From NCBI RefSeq assembly GCF_022557175.1, contig NZ_CP092915.1, forward strand, positions 3,348,001-3,412,000: 64,000 nt of DNA, in the 5' to 3' direction. This document shows, piece by piece, positions 19,289 to 26,917 of the stretch. Both the position numbers and the translations under genes were made by a program. The notes under the pieces were generated by a model that was given only the letters and a program-made list of their open reading frames with translations, had not been told where the DNA came from and did not search any database. This DNA is from Mycolicibacterium sp. YH-1 (lineage in GTDB: Bacteria > Actinomycetota > Actinomycetes > Mycobacteriales > Mycobacteriaceae). Positions within the stretch are counted from its first letter, which is position 1. Each line of letters opens with the position of its first letter.

Positions 19289-19307
19289 TTAGTGCAGTCT
19301 AACCTTA
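19289..19307. promoter_or_regulatory. IdeR iron-box-like motif 1 (bfrA upstream)
   Basis: TTAGTGCAGTCTAACCTTA matches 14 of 19 positions of the mycobacterial iron box, with a near-perfect right half (CTAACCTTA). A left half TAGGTTAG begins 4 bases earlier (19285) with wider spacing. In M. tuberculosis, tandem iron boxes let IdeR activate bfrA under high iron. Confidence 0.65.
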
Positions 19308-19340
19308 CTAAGGGCAGCCAGTCCATCATCGGTGGCCAGA

Positions 19341-19359
19341 TAAGGTTCGCCTCACCAAA
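19341..19359. promoter_or_regulatory. IdeR iron-box-like motif 2 (bfrA upstream)
   Basis: TAAGGTTCGCCTCACCAAA matches 15 of 19 positions of the iron-box consensus. It lies 52 bp downstream of the first motif and about 150 bp before the bfrA start. Confidence 0.65.
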
Positions 19360-19506
19360 GACATGGGCAAACGGGGGACCGGACACGCCGAGGGGTGCCA
19401 AGTTTCGATCGCCGACGGCGGCCTCCTGGACTAGGTTGGGAAGCGTTCGACAGCCACGAACAACCCATGACACGCGGTCGGCCAGTCCGCTGCCCAAGGA
19501 GCGATC

Positions 19507-19986
19507 ATGCAAGGCGATCCAGAAATTCTGAAACTGCTCAATGAGCAATTGACAAGCGAACTCACCGCCATCAATCAATACTTTCTGCATTCCAAGATGC
19601 AGGACAATTGGGGCTTCACTGAATTAGCGAGTCATACCCGCGCGGAATCATTCGATGAAATGCGTCACGCCGAGGCGATTACCGATCGAATTCTGCTTCT
19701 CGATGGGCTGCCGAACTACCAGCGGCTCTTCTCTCTGCGGGTTGGGCAGACGCTCCGCGAGCAGTTCGAGGCCGACCTGGCGATCGAGTACGAGGTCCTT
19801 GAGCGCCTCAAGCCCGCGATCACGCTGTGCCGCTCCAAGGAAGACCCCACCACTGCGAACCTCTTCGAGTCGATCGTCGCTGACGAGGAGAGCCACGTCG
19901 ATTACCTCGAGACCCAGCTCGAGCTGATGGACAAGCTCGGTGTGGAGCTGTACTCGGCGCAGTGCGTCTCACGTCCGCCGAAGTAG
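19507..19986 (+). CDS. bfrA: Bacterioferritin
   Basis: A 159-residue haem-containing ferritin that forms a 24-subunit iron-storage shell. It has the diiron ferroxidase ligands (Glu in LNEQLTSELTAINQY, ESFDEMRHAEAI, EYEVLERLKPAI and DEESHVDYLETQ) and the haem-ligand Met in DEMRHAE. The length is normal and AAGGAG precedes the ATG at a good distance. Expression is probably IdeR-controlled through the two upstream boxes; bfd lies divergently. Confidence 0.96.
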   Translation: MQGDPEILKLLNEQLTSELTAINQYFLHSKMQDNWGFTELASHTRAESFDEMRHAEAITDRILLLDGLPNYQRLFSLRVGQTLREQFEADLAIEYEVLERLKPAITLCRSKEDPTTANLFESIVADEESHVDYLETQLELMDKLGVELYSAQCVSRPPK

Positions 19987-20064
19987 CGCTGTAACTTTTG
20001 TAGCCTATCTAACGATATCGTGGTGGGCGCTCTGAGCGCCAGCAACGACGTTCGAGAGGCTTTC

Positions 20065-22116
20065 ATGACGAGTTCCGCACCGAGTGCGGTCGCGGACCCC
20101 GAGTCCGCGGCCGCGCTCCTCAGTCCGCAGCGACGCAACCTCATATTCGTCGCGGTCCTGCTCGGCATGCTGCTCGCGGCACTGGACCAGACGATCGTCG
20201 CCACCGCACTTCCGACCGTCGTCGCCGATCTCGGCGGCGCCGGCCATCAAGCGTGGGTGGTGACCAGCTACCTGCTCGCCTCGACCATCGCCACCGTTGT
20301 CGTCGGAAAGCTCGGCGACTTGTTCGGCCGCAAGATCGTCTTCGAGGTCTCGGTGGTGTGCTTCCTGGTCGGCTCGGTGCTGTGCGGATTGGCCGGGTCG
20401 ATGACGATGCTCGTCGCCTCGCGTGCGCTGCAGGGTATCGGCGGCGGCGCCATCATGGTGACCGCGATGGCGGTGATCGGTGAGGTCATCCCGCTACGCG
20501 ATCGTGGCCGCTATCAGGGCGCACTCGGCGCGGTCTTCGGGGTCACCACCGTGATCGGCCCGCTGCTCGGCGGGTTCTTCACCGACCATCTGACGTGGCG
20601 CTGGGCATTCTGGATCAACGTTCCGGTGGCGATCGTCGTCCTCATCGTCGGCGCGCTAGCGATCCCGTCGCTGGCGAAGGCCGCCAAGCCGGTGATCGAC
20701 TACGCGGGCATCGTCCTCATCGGGATCGCCGCCTCGGGGCTCACACTGGCCACCAGCTGGGGCGGCGGTGAGTACGCCTGGACCTCTCCGGTGATCATCG
20801 GCCTTTTCGCCGGCTCCGTCGTCGCGCTGGCCGTCTTCGTCAGGGTCGAGATGCGCACACCCGAACCGATCCTGCCCATCCGCCTGTTCGCAAGCCCGGT
20901 CTTCACGGTGTGCTGCATTCTGGCGTTCATCGTCGGTTTCGCGATGCTCGGTGCGCTGACCTTCCTGCCAACCTTCATGCAGTTCGTCGACGGGGTATCG
21001 GCGACCGAGTCGGGTCTGCGCACCCTGCCGATGGTGGTCGGGATGCTGCTGACATCGATCGGCAGCGGCAACATCGTCGGTCGCACCGGCAGGTACAAAG
21101 TGTTCCCGGTGGCGGGCACGGCCATCATGACGGTGGCGTTCGTGCTGCTGTCCCAGATGAACGCGACGACGCCGGCCTGGCAGCAGTCGCTATACCTGTT
21201 CGCGCTTGGCACCGGTATCGGCCTGTGCATGCAGGTGCTCGTGCTGGTGGTGCAGAGTACGTCCACCTTCACCGATCTTGGTGTCGCGACGTCGGGTGTC
21301 ACGTTCTTCCGCACCATCGGAAGCTCTTTCGGCGCAGCGATATTCGGCTCCCTGTTCGCCAACTTCCTGGCGGGCCGGATCGGCCCGGCACTGATCGCGG
21401 GCGGCGCGCCGCCGGCCGCCGCGGAGTCTCCGAAGGCGCTGCATGCGCTCCCACCGGAGATGGCCGCGCCCATCGTCGAGGCCTACGCCGACGCGCTGGG
21501 CACGGTGTTCCTGTGCGCGGCGCCGGTGGCCGTCGTCGGGTTCATCGTCTCGCTGTTCCTTAAGGAGATCCCGCTGCGGGAGATGGAGGCCGCGGCGGCG
21601 ACTGACCTCGGCGAGGGCTTCGGCATGCCAGGCGCCGACTCGCCGGAGAAGATCCTCGAGGTCGCCGTCGGGCGGATGTTCCGCGACTCGCCCGAGATCC
21701 GTTTGCGCAGCCTGGCCCGTGAGCCCGGATGCGAACTCGACGTCGCACAACTGTGGGCGCTGCTGCAGATCTATCGACAGAACCAGGTCTTCGGGTCGGC
21801 GACCCTGACTGATATCGCCGAACGGCTCCGGGTGCCCCACGAGGTCATCGAGCCCACGTTCGAGGGTGTCATCCACGATGGCCTGGCGCTCGGGACGGGT
21901 GGCAAGTTGTGGCTCACGCAGGCCGGTGCGAAACACGTGGAGGCGCTGTCGGCGGGAATCGTCGGACGCATCGTCGACAAGCTCGCACAGTCGCCGACCT
22001 TCGAGGGCATACCGGATCGCGAGGCGGTCGACGCCGCACTGGAGCACATCGCCCATCGCATGCTGCTTCAACGCGACTGGACCGATGACCGCAGAGAGTT
22101 GACCGCGGCGCGCTGA
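20065..22116 (+). CDS. DHA2-family MFS multidrug transporter with C-terminal cytosolic domain
   Basis: A drug:H+ antiporter with about 14 TM helices between residues 25 and 515. Signatures include LDQTIVATALPTVVADL (DHA2 motif D1), GKLGDLFGRK (motif A), RALQGIGGGAIMV and GPLLGGFFTDHLTWRWAFWIN (motif C). A soluble tail of about 150 residues follows the last helix and includes a winged-helix-like stretch (SATLTDIAERLRVPHEVIEPT). The ATG at 20065 is preferred to a GTG 15 codons earlier because GAGAGG precedes it and a -10-like element lies near 20005. A perfect 10-base palindrome, ACGATATCGT (20012-20021), sits in the leader. Confidence 0.85.
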   Translation: MTSSAPSAVADPESAAALLSPQRRNLIFVAVLLGMLLAALDQTIVATALPTVVADLGGAGHQAWVVTSYLLASTIATVVVGKLGDLFGRKIVFEVSVVCFLVGSVLCGLAGSMTMLVASRALQGIGGGAIMVTAMAVIGEVIPLRDRGRYQGALGAVFGVTTVIGPLLGGFFTDHLTWRWAFWINVPVAIVVLIVGALAIPSLAKAAKPVIDYAGIVLIGIAASGLTLATSWGGGEYAWTSPVIIGLFAGSVVALAVFVRVEMRTPEPILPIRLFASPVFTVCCILAFIVGFAMLGALTFLPTFMQFVDGVSATESGLRTLPMVVGMLLTSIGSGNIVGRTGRYKVFPVAGTAIMTVAFVLLSQMNATTPAWQQSLYLFALGTGIGLCMQVLVLVVQSTSTFTDLGVATSGVTFFRTIGSSFGAAIFGSLFANFLAGRIGPALIAGGAPPAAAESPKALHALPPEMAAPIVEAYADALGTVFLCAAPVAVVGFIVSLFLKEIPLREMEAAAATDLGEGFGMPGADSPEKILEVAVGRMFRDSPEIRLRSLAREPGCELDVAQLWALLQIYRQNQVFGSATLTDIAERLRVPHEVIEPTFEGVIHDGLALGTGGKLWLTQAGAKHVEALSAGIVGRIVDKLAQSPTFEGIPDREAVDAALEHIAHRMLLQRDWTDDRRELTAAR

Positions 22117-22127
22117 GCAGAAATAAC

Positions 22128-22141
22128 TAGAACGTGTTCCA
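22128..22141. promoter_or_regulatory. KstR-like operator
   Basis: TAGAACGTGTTCCA fits TnnAACnnGTTnnA at all fixed positions and shares 13 of 14 bases with the site at 14128. It lies 30 bases before the AhpD-like gene and would control the three-gene run to 25138. Confidence 0.78.
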
Positions 22142-22171
22142 GAAATGGGCCATCGGGCGTACTCTTTCGCC

Positions 22172-22654
22172 ATGAGCCGAATCGGAGACTTCGCCGACGA
22201 CGACGCAGTGGCATGGGTGACCCGCTCACCTGACATCGGTACCGCGATGGCCGGTTACACACACGCCGTCTACAACCAGAACCGGTTGCCCATGCGGGTG
22301 CGTGAGCTTGCGCGCATGGTCATCGCACTGAACAACGAATGCGTTGTCTGCCAGAACACCCGGGACTCCGAGGGCATCGCCGCGGGTGTCGACGAGGATC
22401 TGTACGACAACGCCGGGGTGTGGCGAACCTGGCCCGGGTACAGCGACGCCGAGCGCGTTGCCGCCGAGTTCGCCGAGCGCTTCGCCTCTGATCACACCGG
22501 TTTGCGCGACGATGAGGACTTCTGGGACCGCGCTCACCAGCACTTCAGCGACGAACTGATCACCGATCTGGCCCTGTCGTGCGCGATGTGGCTGGGCATG
22601 GGCCGGATGCTGCGCACGCTGGATATCGGTCAGAGCTGCAAGATCACGCTGTAG
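22172..22654 (+). CDS. Carboxymuconolactone decarboxylase/AhpD-like protein
   Basis: A 160-residue all-helical protein of the AhpD/CMD fold. The thiol motif is present as ECVVCQNTRDSEG (Cys-x2-Cys). It is preceded by RVRELARMVIALNN, the helix that builds the AhpD active site. Such proteins are thiol peroxidase/reductase partners or decarboxylases. The ATG at 22172 lies 30 bases after the KstR-like operator. It is followed at 21 bp by the glutamine-synthetase-like gene. Confidence 0.82.
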   Translation: MSRIGDFADDDAVAWVTRSPDIGTAMAGYTHAVYNQNRLPMRVRELARMVIALNNECVVCQNTRDSEGIAAGVDEDLYDNAGVWRTWPGYSDAERVAAEFAERFASDHTGLRDDEDFWDRAHQHFSDELITDLALSCAMWLGMGRMLRTLDIGQSCKITL

Positions 22655-22675
22655 CCCAACCGGCGGCGGTGCAGA

Positions 22676-24016
22676 ATGGCTGCCATGGCGGCCATCGCGC
22701 AGCTTGCAGCCGACGGAGTCCTTGCACTGGTAGGGACGGTGGTCAATCCCGCCGGCCTGATCCACGCAAAGATGGTGCCGTTGGCCAAATCGGCGGCGTT
22801 CGTGCAGCCGGGGCTCGGCGCGAGCCCCGTGTGGCACGTCTTCGCGATAGACCAGCTCGGCGTCGTCACCGGTGACGCCATCGGCGTGGTCGGCGATCTG
22901 CGGGTCCGCATAGACCCCGACGCGGTGCGCGTGCTCGGCGACGGATTGGCCTGGGCGCCAGGGAATTTCTTCCACCAGGACGGCTCACCAGATCCGCTGT
23001 GCAGCCGTGGCACCCTGCACCGTGTCCAGCAGCGACTTACCGCGGCCGGGTTCGAGGCGCTCGTCGGCCACGAGATCGAATTCGTCCTGGTGGGGCCTGA
23101 CGGTGCCCGGCTGCCGTCCACGCTGTGGGCGCAGTACGGTGTGGCCGGCGTGCTCGAGCACGAGGGTTTCGTCCGTGACGTGATCGAGGCGGCCGCCGCA
23201 TCGGGCATTGTGCTCGAACAACTCCATCCCGAGTACGGCGCCAATCAGTTCGAGATCTCGCTGGCGCCACTCGCCCCCGTCGCGGCCGCCGATCAACTGG
23301 TGGCGATGCGTATCGTGATCGGACGGGTGGCCCGCAAGTACGGTGTGCGAGCCTGCCTCTCCCCAGTTCCGTTCGCGGGCAGCGTCGGATCCGGTGCTCA
23401 CCAACATCTCTCGCTCATCGCAGACGGCGAGCCCACCTTCTCGGGAGGTACGGGGCCCAGGGGTATGACACCGGCCGGTGCATCGGCCATTGCCGGGCTG
23501 CTGGCGGGTCTGCCCGCCGCCCAGGGCGTGCTGAGTGGCTCGATCCTGTCCGGTCTCCGGATGCGCCCTGGCCTCTGGTCGGGGGCACACGTCTGCTGGG
23601 GAACCGAGAACCGGGAAGCCGCCATGCGGTTCGTCGCCGGTGGTGATGCGAATCCCCATGGCGCCAACGTCGAGGTGAAGGCCGTCGACCCGTCGGCGAA
23701 TCCGTACTTCGCCACGGCAGCCATCCTCGGGCTCGCCCTCGACGGTATTGAGCGCGACCTCTCGCTGCCGCCCGAGGTCACCGTCAACCCGTCGTTGCTG
23801 AGCGCGGCGGAGCGGGAAGCCGTTGGCATGACAGCACTCCCGAGTGATCAGATCGAGGTGATCGACGCACTCGCCGGGTCGGAGCTCGTCCGGGGGATTC
23901 TCGGGAGCTCCGCGGTTGACGCGATCGTCGCGGTGCGGCGATATGAGCACGACACATATGCGGACCTCACCGACGACGAGCTGACGGCCAGGTTCCGGAT
24001 GTCCTGGAGTGTGTAG
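22676..24016 (+). CDS. Glutamine-synthetase-like ligase (GlnA4/FluG-C type)
   Basis: A 446-residue member of the glutamine synthetase superfamily, probably an amine or carboxylate gamma-glutamyl ligase rather than true GlnA. Metal and ATP site segments are kept: GHEIEFVLV, EYGANQFEISL, GAHQHLSL, NREAAMRFV and VKAVDPSANPYFATAAIL. The N-terminal beta-grasp portion is short. It is followed without gap by an amidohydrolase gene, matching the domain pair of eukaryotic FluG and plant nodulin-type proteins in reverse order. Upstream control is by the KstR-like site. Confidence 0.8.
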   Translation: MAAMAAIAQLAADGVLALVGTVVNPAGLIHAKMVPLAKSAAFVQPGLGASPVWHVFAIDQLGVVTGDAIGVVGDLRVRIDPDAVRVLGDGLAWAPGNFFHQDGSPDPLCSRGTLHRVQQRLTAAGFEALVGHEIEFVLVGPDGARLPSTLWAQYGVAGVLEHEGFVRDVIEAAAASGIVLEQLHPEYGANQFEISLAPLAPVAAADQLVAMRIVIGRVARKYGVRACLSPVPFAGSVGSGAHQHLSLIADGEPTFSGGTGPRGMTPAGASAIAGLLAGLPAAQGVLSGSILSGLRMRPGLWSGAHVCWGTENREAAMRFVAGGDANPHGANVEVKAVDPSANPYFATAAILGLALDGIERDLSLPPEVTVNPSLLSAAEREAVGMTALPSDQIEVIDALAGSELVRGILGSSAVDAIVAVRRYEHDTYADLTDDELTARFRMSWSV

Positions 24017-25138
24017 ATGATTCGTTCGTCGGATCACGTGCTGGCAGACCACATCGAATCCGTGCGCTTGATCGACCATCATGTGCACGGCTTCTGGCTG
24101 GAGTCCGGCGACCGCAGCCGCTTCGAGAGCGGCCTCAGTGAGGGCAACGCCAACCCCATGGCCGACTTCGGGTCCGCATTCGACACGCAGCTCGGATTCG
24201 CACTGCGTGCCCACTGCGCCCCTCTGCTGGGGCTGGCGCGCCACGTCGATGCGGACACCTACTGGGACCATCGCAGCGGGTACGACGACATCGAGTTGGC
24301 GCGCGTGTTCCTGGGTGCAGCGGGGGTCTCGGATTGGCTCGTCGACACCGGACTCTCCTCGGGTGTCGCGGAACCCGCACTGGTGTCGGAGGTCTCGGGT
24401 GCACGCGCACACGAAGTGCTGCGGCTCGAGACGCTCGCGCAGGACGCCGCCCACACGAGCGGTGACTACGCCGCGGTCTTCGAGGAGCTGCTGCACACGC
24501 GCGGCGCGGCGGCGATCGCGACGAAGTCGATCCTGGCCTATCGCGGCGGGTTCGTCGGAGACCTGTCGGATCCGTCGGCGGCCAGCGTGCGCGAGGCCGC
24601 CGCACGCTGGCGCGACGAGGGCGGCACCCGCCTCACCGATCGGGTGCTACTGCGTTTCGGCCTGCATCAGGCCCTCCGGCTGGGCAAGCCACTGCAGTTT
24701 CACGTCGGGTTCGGGGATCGGGACTGCGATCTGGCTCGCGCGAACCCGCTGCACCTGCGCGACTTCCTGTGCGCAGCGGGAGACACCCCGGTCATGCTGC
24801 TGCACTGCTATCCGTTCGAGCGCGAGGCCGGCTATCTGGCTCAGGCGTTCAACAACGTGTACCTCGACGGCGGCCTGTCTATCAATTTCCTCGGAGCGCG
24901 GGCCAGGGACTTCATCGGCCGCCTGCTCGAGCTGGCCCCGTTCCACAAGATTCTGTACTCGTCGGATGGATACGGCCCACCGGAACTGCACTATCTCGGT
25001 GCACGCCTGTGGCGCAACGGCATCCGGGACGTGGTCACGGAGTTCGTGCAGGCCGACGAGTGGTCAGTGGGCGATGCCATGCGGGTGGTCGAGTTGATCG
25101 CGTCCACAAACGCTCGACGGGTCTACGGCCTGGGCTGA
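24017..25138 (+). CDS. Amidohydrolase (FluG N-domain/TIM-barrel type)
   Basis: A 373-residue metal-dependent hydrolase. It has the HxH metal site in LIDHHVHGFW, a barrel His in LQFHVGFGDRD and another in VMLLHCYPFEREAGYL, and the final metal Asp in YSSDGYGPPE. The ATG follows the stop of the glutamine-synthetase-like gene with no gap, so translation should be coupled. In FluG-like proteins this domain is fused to the ligase, which suggests the two work in sequence on a gamma-glutamyl or amide substrate. The last 75 bases overlap the convergent P450 gene. Confidence 0.8.
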   Translation: MIRSSDHVLADHIESVRLIDHHVHGFWLESGDRSRFESGLSEGNANPMADFGSAFDTQLGFALRAHCAPLLGLARHVDADTYWDHRSGYDDIELARVFLGAAGVSDWLVDTGLSSGVAEPALVSEVSGARAHEVLRLETLAQDAAHTSGDYAAVFEELLHTRGAAAIATKSILAYRGGFVGDLSDPSAASVREAAARWRDEGGTRLTDRVLLRFGLHQALRLGKPLQFHVGFGDRDCDLARANPLHLRDFLCAAGDTPVMLLHCYPFEREAGYLAQAFNNVYLDGGLSINFLGARARDFIGRLLELAPFHKILYSSDGYGPPELHYLGARLWRNGIRDVVTEFVQADEWSVGDAMRVVELIASTNARRVYGLG

Positions 25139-26452
25139 GCCGACCTCGTGGATCGCCCGAACCGTGACACGGGCCCCGCGGTGCGGTACCAGGATCACCG
25201 CCTTGACGCGCTGCCGCTCGCCGACCGCCGCCGTCGTCGTCGCGAACTCGACTCGACGGAGCACCTCGCGCAACACGATCCGCATCTCGGTCAGCGCGAA
25301 CGTCGCACCGAGGCAGCGGCGGTTGCCGCCACCGAACGGCAGCCACGTGGTCGGACCGAGCGTTGCGCCCACCATGCGGTCGGGATCGAAGCGCTCCGGG
25401 TCGGGATACAACTCGGCGTTGGCGTGGACAAGCCCGATACCCGGGGCCACCATCACCCCTGCGGGCAACCGATATCCGGCGACGACCGTCGGTGCCTGCA
25501 GCACCCGGCCCACGTCGAAGACCACCGGCCGGATTCGGAGGACCTCCTTGCCCACGGCGTCGAGGTACTCGTCGCCCGCGGGATCTCCTGCCGCGCTGGC
25601 GTGGGCCGCCCGAACCGCCTTTGCCAGGACATCGGGGTGGCGGGTGAGTCGCTCCAACGTCCACGACAATGCGGTGGCGGTGGTGTCGTGCCCCGCCACC
25701 AACAGCGTCATCAGCTGGTCGCGCAGTTCCCTGTCGGTCATCACCCCCGAACGGATCATCACGGCCAGTGCATCGCTGCGCTCGCCGAGGTGCCGATCGG
25801 CGCGCCGGTCGGCGATCTCGGCGTACAACAGGCGATCGGCCTCGGCGGTATGTCCGCGCACCGCTCGCCAGGGTCGGCGTCGCTGCAGCTTCGGGTTGGC
25901 GACCGCCAACGTCTGCCAGGCGCTCAACGTGAGCAGTTTGGGCATGACAGCGCGTAACTCGGTCAGCCGTACTGGATCGCTCGCGCCGATGACCGTTCGC
26001 AGAATCACCTCGAGCGTGAGCCGTGACATGTGCGGTGCCACCGCGAACTCGGTACCGATCGGCCAGGATGCGATGTTCTCGGCCGCGAGTTCGGCCATCA
26101 CCCCCGCTTGGCGTGCCACCGCGTCACGGTGAAACGGCGCCATCACGAGCTTGCGCCGTTCGCGGTGCACATCGTCGTCGACGACGAGCACGGAGCTGGA
26201 TCCGAGCAGCCCGGCCAACATCGAGTTCGCCTCGCCTGCATGGAAGATGCTGGGATCTCCCGCGAAGACCGTCTTGAGGTCGGTCGGATCGTCGACGTAG
26301 ACCAGCGTTCCGATCCCGGCGATCCGGAGTGTGAAAACCCTGCCGTAACGACGTCGGCAGCCAGCGACGAACCGCGGCCAGAACCTCAGCATGAGTCCGG
26401 CTTGCACCAGCCTGGGCAGGGGCGGCCCGGGCGGCAGCGACGAAGCGCTCAT
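25064..26452 (-). CDS. Cytochrome P450, CYP135/CYP138-like
   Basis: A 462-residue haem monooxygenase. The I-helix oxygen motif is LLVAGHDTTATALSW, the K-helix ExxR is KEVLRIRP, and the haem-binding loop is FGGGNRRCLGATFAL with the Cys ligand. N-terminal PPGPPLPRLVQAGLMLRFWPRF resembles mycobacterial CYP135/CYP137/CYP138 members, which keep a hydrophobic lead. The substrate is unknown. No ferredoxin gene is adjacent. Its last 25 codons overlap the end of the convergent amidohydrolase gene. Confidence 0.88.
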   Translation of the reverse strand: MSASSLPPGPPLPRLVQAGLMLRFWPRFVAGCRRRYGRVFTLRIAGIGTLVYVDDPTDLKTVFAGDPSIFHAGEANSMLAGLLGSSSVLVVDDDVHRERRKLVMAPFHRDAVARQAGVMAELAAENIASWPIGTEFAVAPHMSRLTLEVILRTVIGASDPVRLTELRAVMPKLLTLSAWQTLAVANPKLQRRRPWRAVRGHTAEADRLLYAEIADRRADRHLGERSDALAVMIRSGVMTDRELRDQLMTLLVAGHDTTATALSWTLERLTRHPDVLAKAVRAAHASAAGDPAGDEYLDAVGKEVLRIRPVVFDVGRVLQAPTVVAGYRLPAGVMVAPGIGLVHANAELYPDPERFDPDRMVGATLGPTTWLPFGGGNRRCLGATFALTEMRIVLREVLRRVEFATTTAAVGERQRVKAVILVPHRGARVTVRAIHEVGSAQAVDPSSVCGRDQLDHPHGIAH

Positions 26453-26473
26453 ACCGCCAGCATATGCTCCTGG

Positions 26474-26917
26474 TTAGACCTCACCGGTCGCGTCGTACAC
26501 CCAGGACATGTCGGCGTTCGCGAAGTCCTCAAGCCATGTCGGGGGAGCGTGGTTGGCCAGGGCGCCCATATCCCAGTAGTCCTTCCACACCGTGATCTTG
26601 TCGTTCTCGACCCGGTGCACGGTGACGAACTTCAGCACCGCGGATTCACCTGTGCTCCAATGCCATTCCTCATGATGCTCGTACATCGCGTCGTGACCGT
26701 TCTCAACGAGCAGGCCGTCGAAGTTCTCGTAGGACGCGAGCGGTTCCAGGCCGATCTTGAGCCGCTTGACGATGTCATCGGGCCCCTTGGCGGCCGCCGC
26801 GGGCCCCACCGGCACGTCGAGATAGATGCAGTCGTCGGAGAGGAAGCCCTTGAGGCTCTCCCAGTCCCGCGCCGACAGCGCCTTCCACATTCCAAGAACG
26901 GTATCCTCAACTGACAC
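26474..26917 (-). CDS. SnoaL-like/limonene-1,2-epoxide hydrolase-family protein
   Basis: A 147-residue cone-shaped NTF2-like fold. It begins VEDTVLGMWKALSARDWESL, has the family segment LSDDCIYLDVPV, and ends in ...MGALANHAPPTWLEDFANAD. Members are epoxide hydrolases, ketosteroid-isomerase-like enzymes or polyketide cyclases; catalytic assignment is not possible here. The GTG at 26917 overlaps the end of the upstream amidohydrolase by 11 bases, so the two are probably cotranscribed and functionally linked. Confidence 0.8.
   Translation of the reverse strand: MSVEDTVLGMWKALSARDWESLKGFLSDDCIYLDVPVGPAAAAKGPDDIVKRLKIGLEPLASYENFDGLLVENGHDAMYEHHEEWHWSTGESAVLKFVTVHRVENDKITVWKDYWDMGALANHAPPTWLEDFANADMSWVYDATGEV

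Larger units (their letters stand above)
18980..19506. other. bfd-bfrA divergent intergenic region
   Basis: These 527 bases carry no convincing gene. The reverse-strand frames here are AT-richer than neighbouring genes and resemble no protein I know. The content I can support is regulatory: two iron-box-like sequences (19289-19307 and 19341-19359) and the ribosome-binding site of bfrA. Confidence 0.6.

Noticed and set aside
19084..19590. Reverse-strand frame of 168 codons between bfd and bfrA
   Set aside because: It runs antisense into bfrA, resembles no family, and covers the iron boxes.
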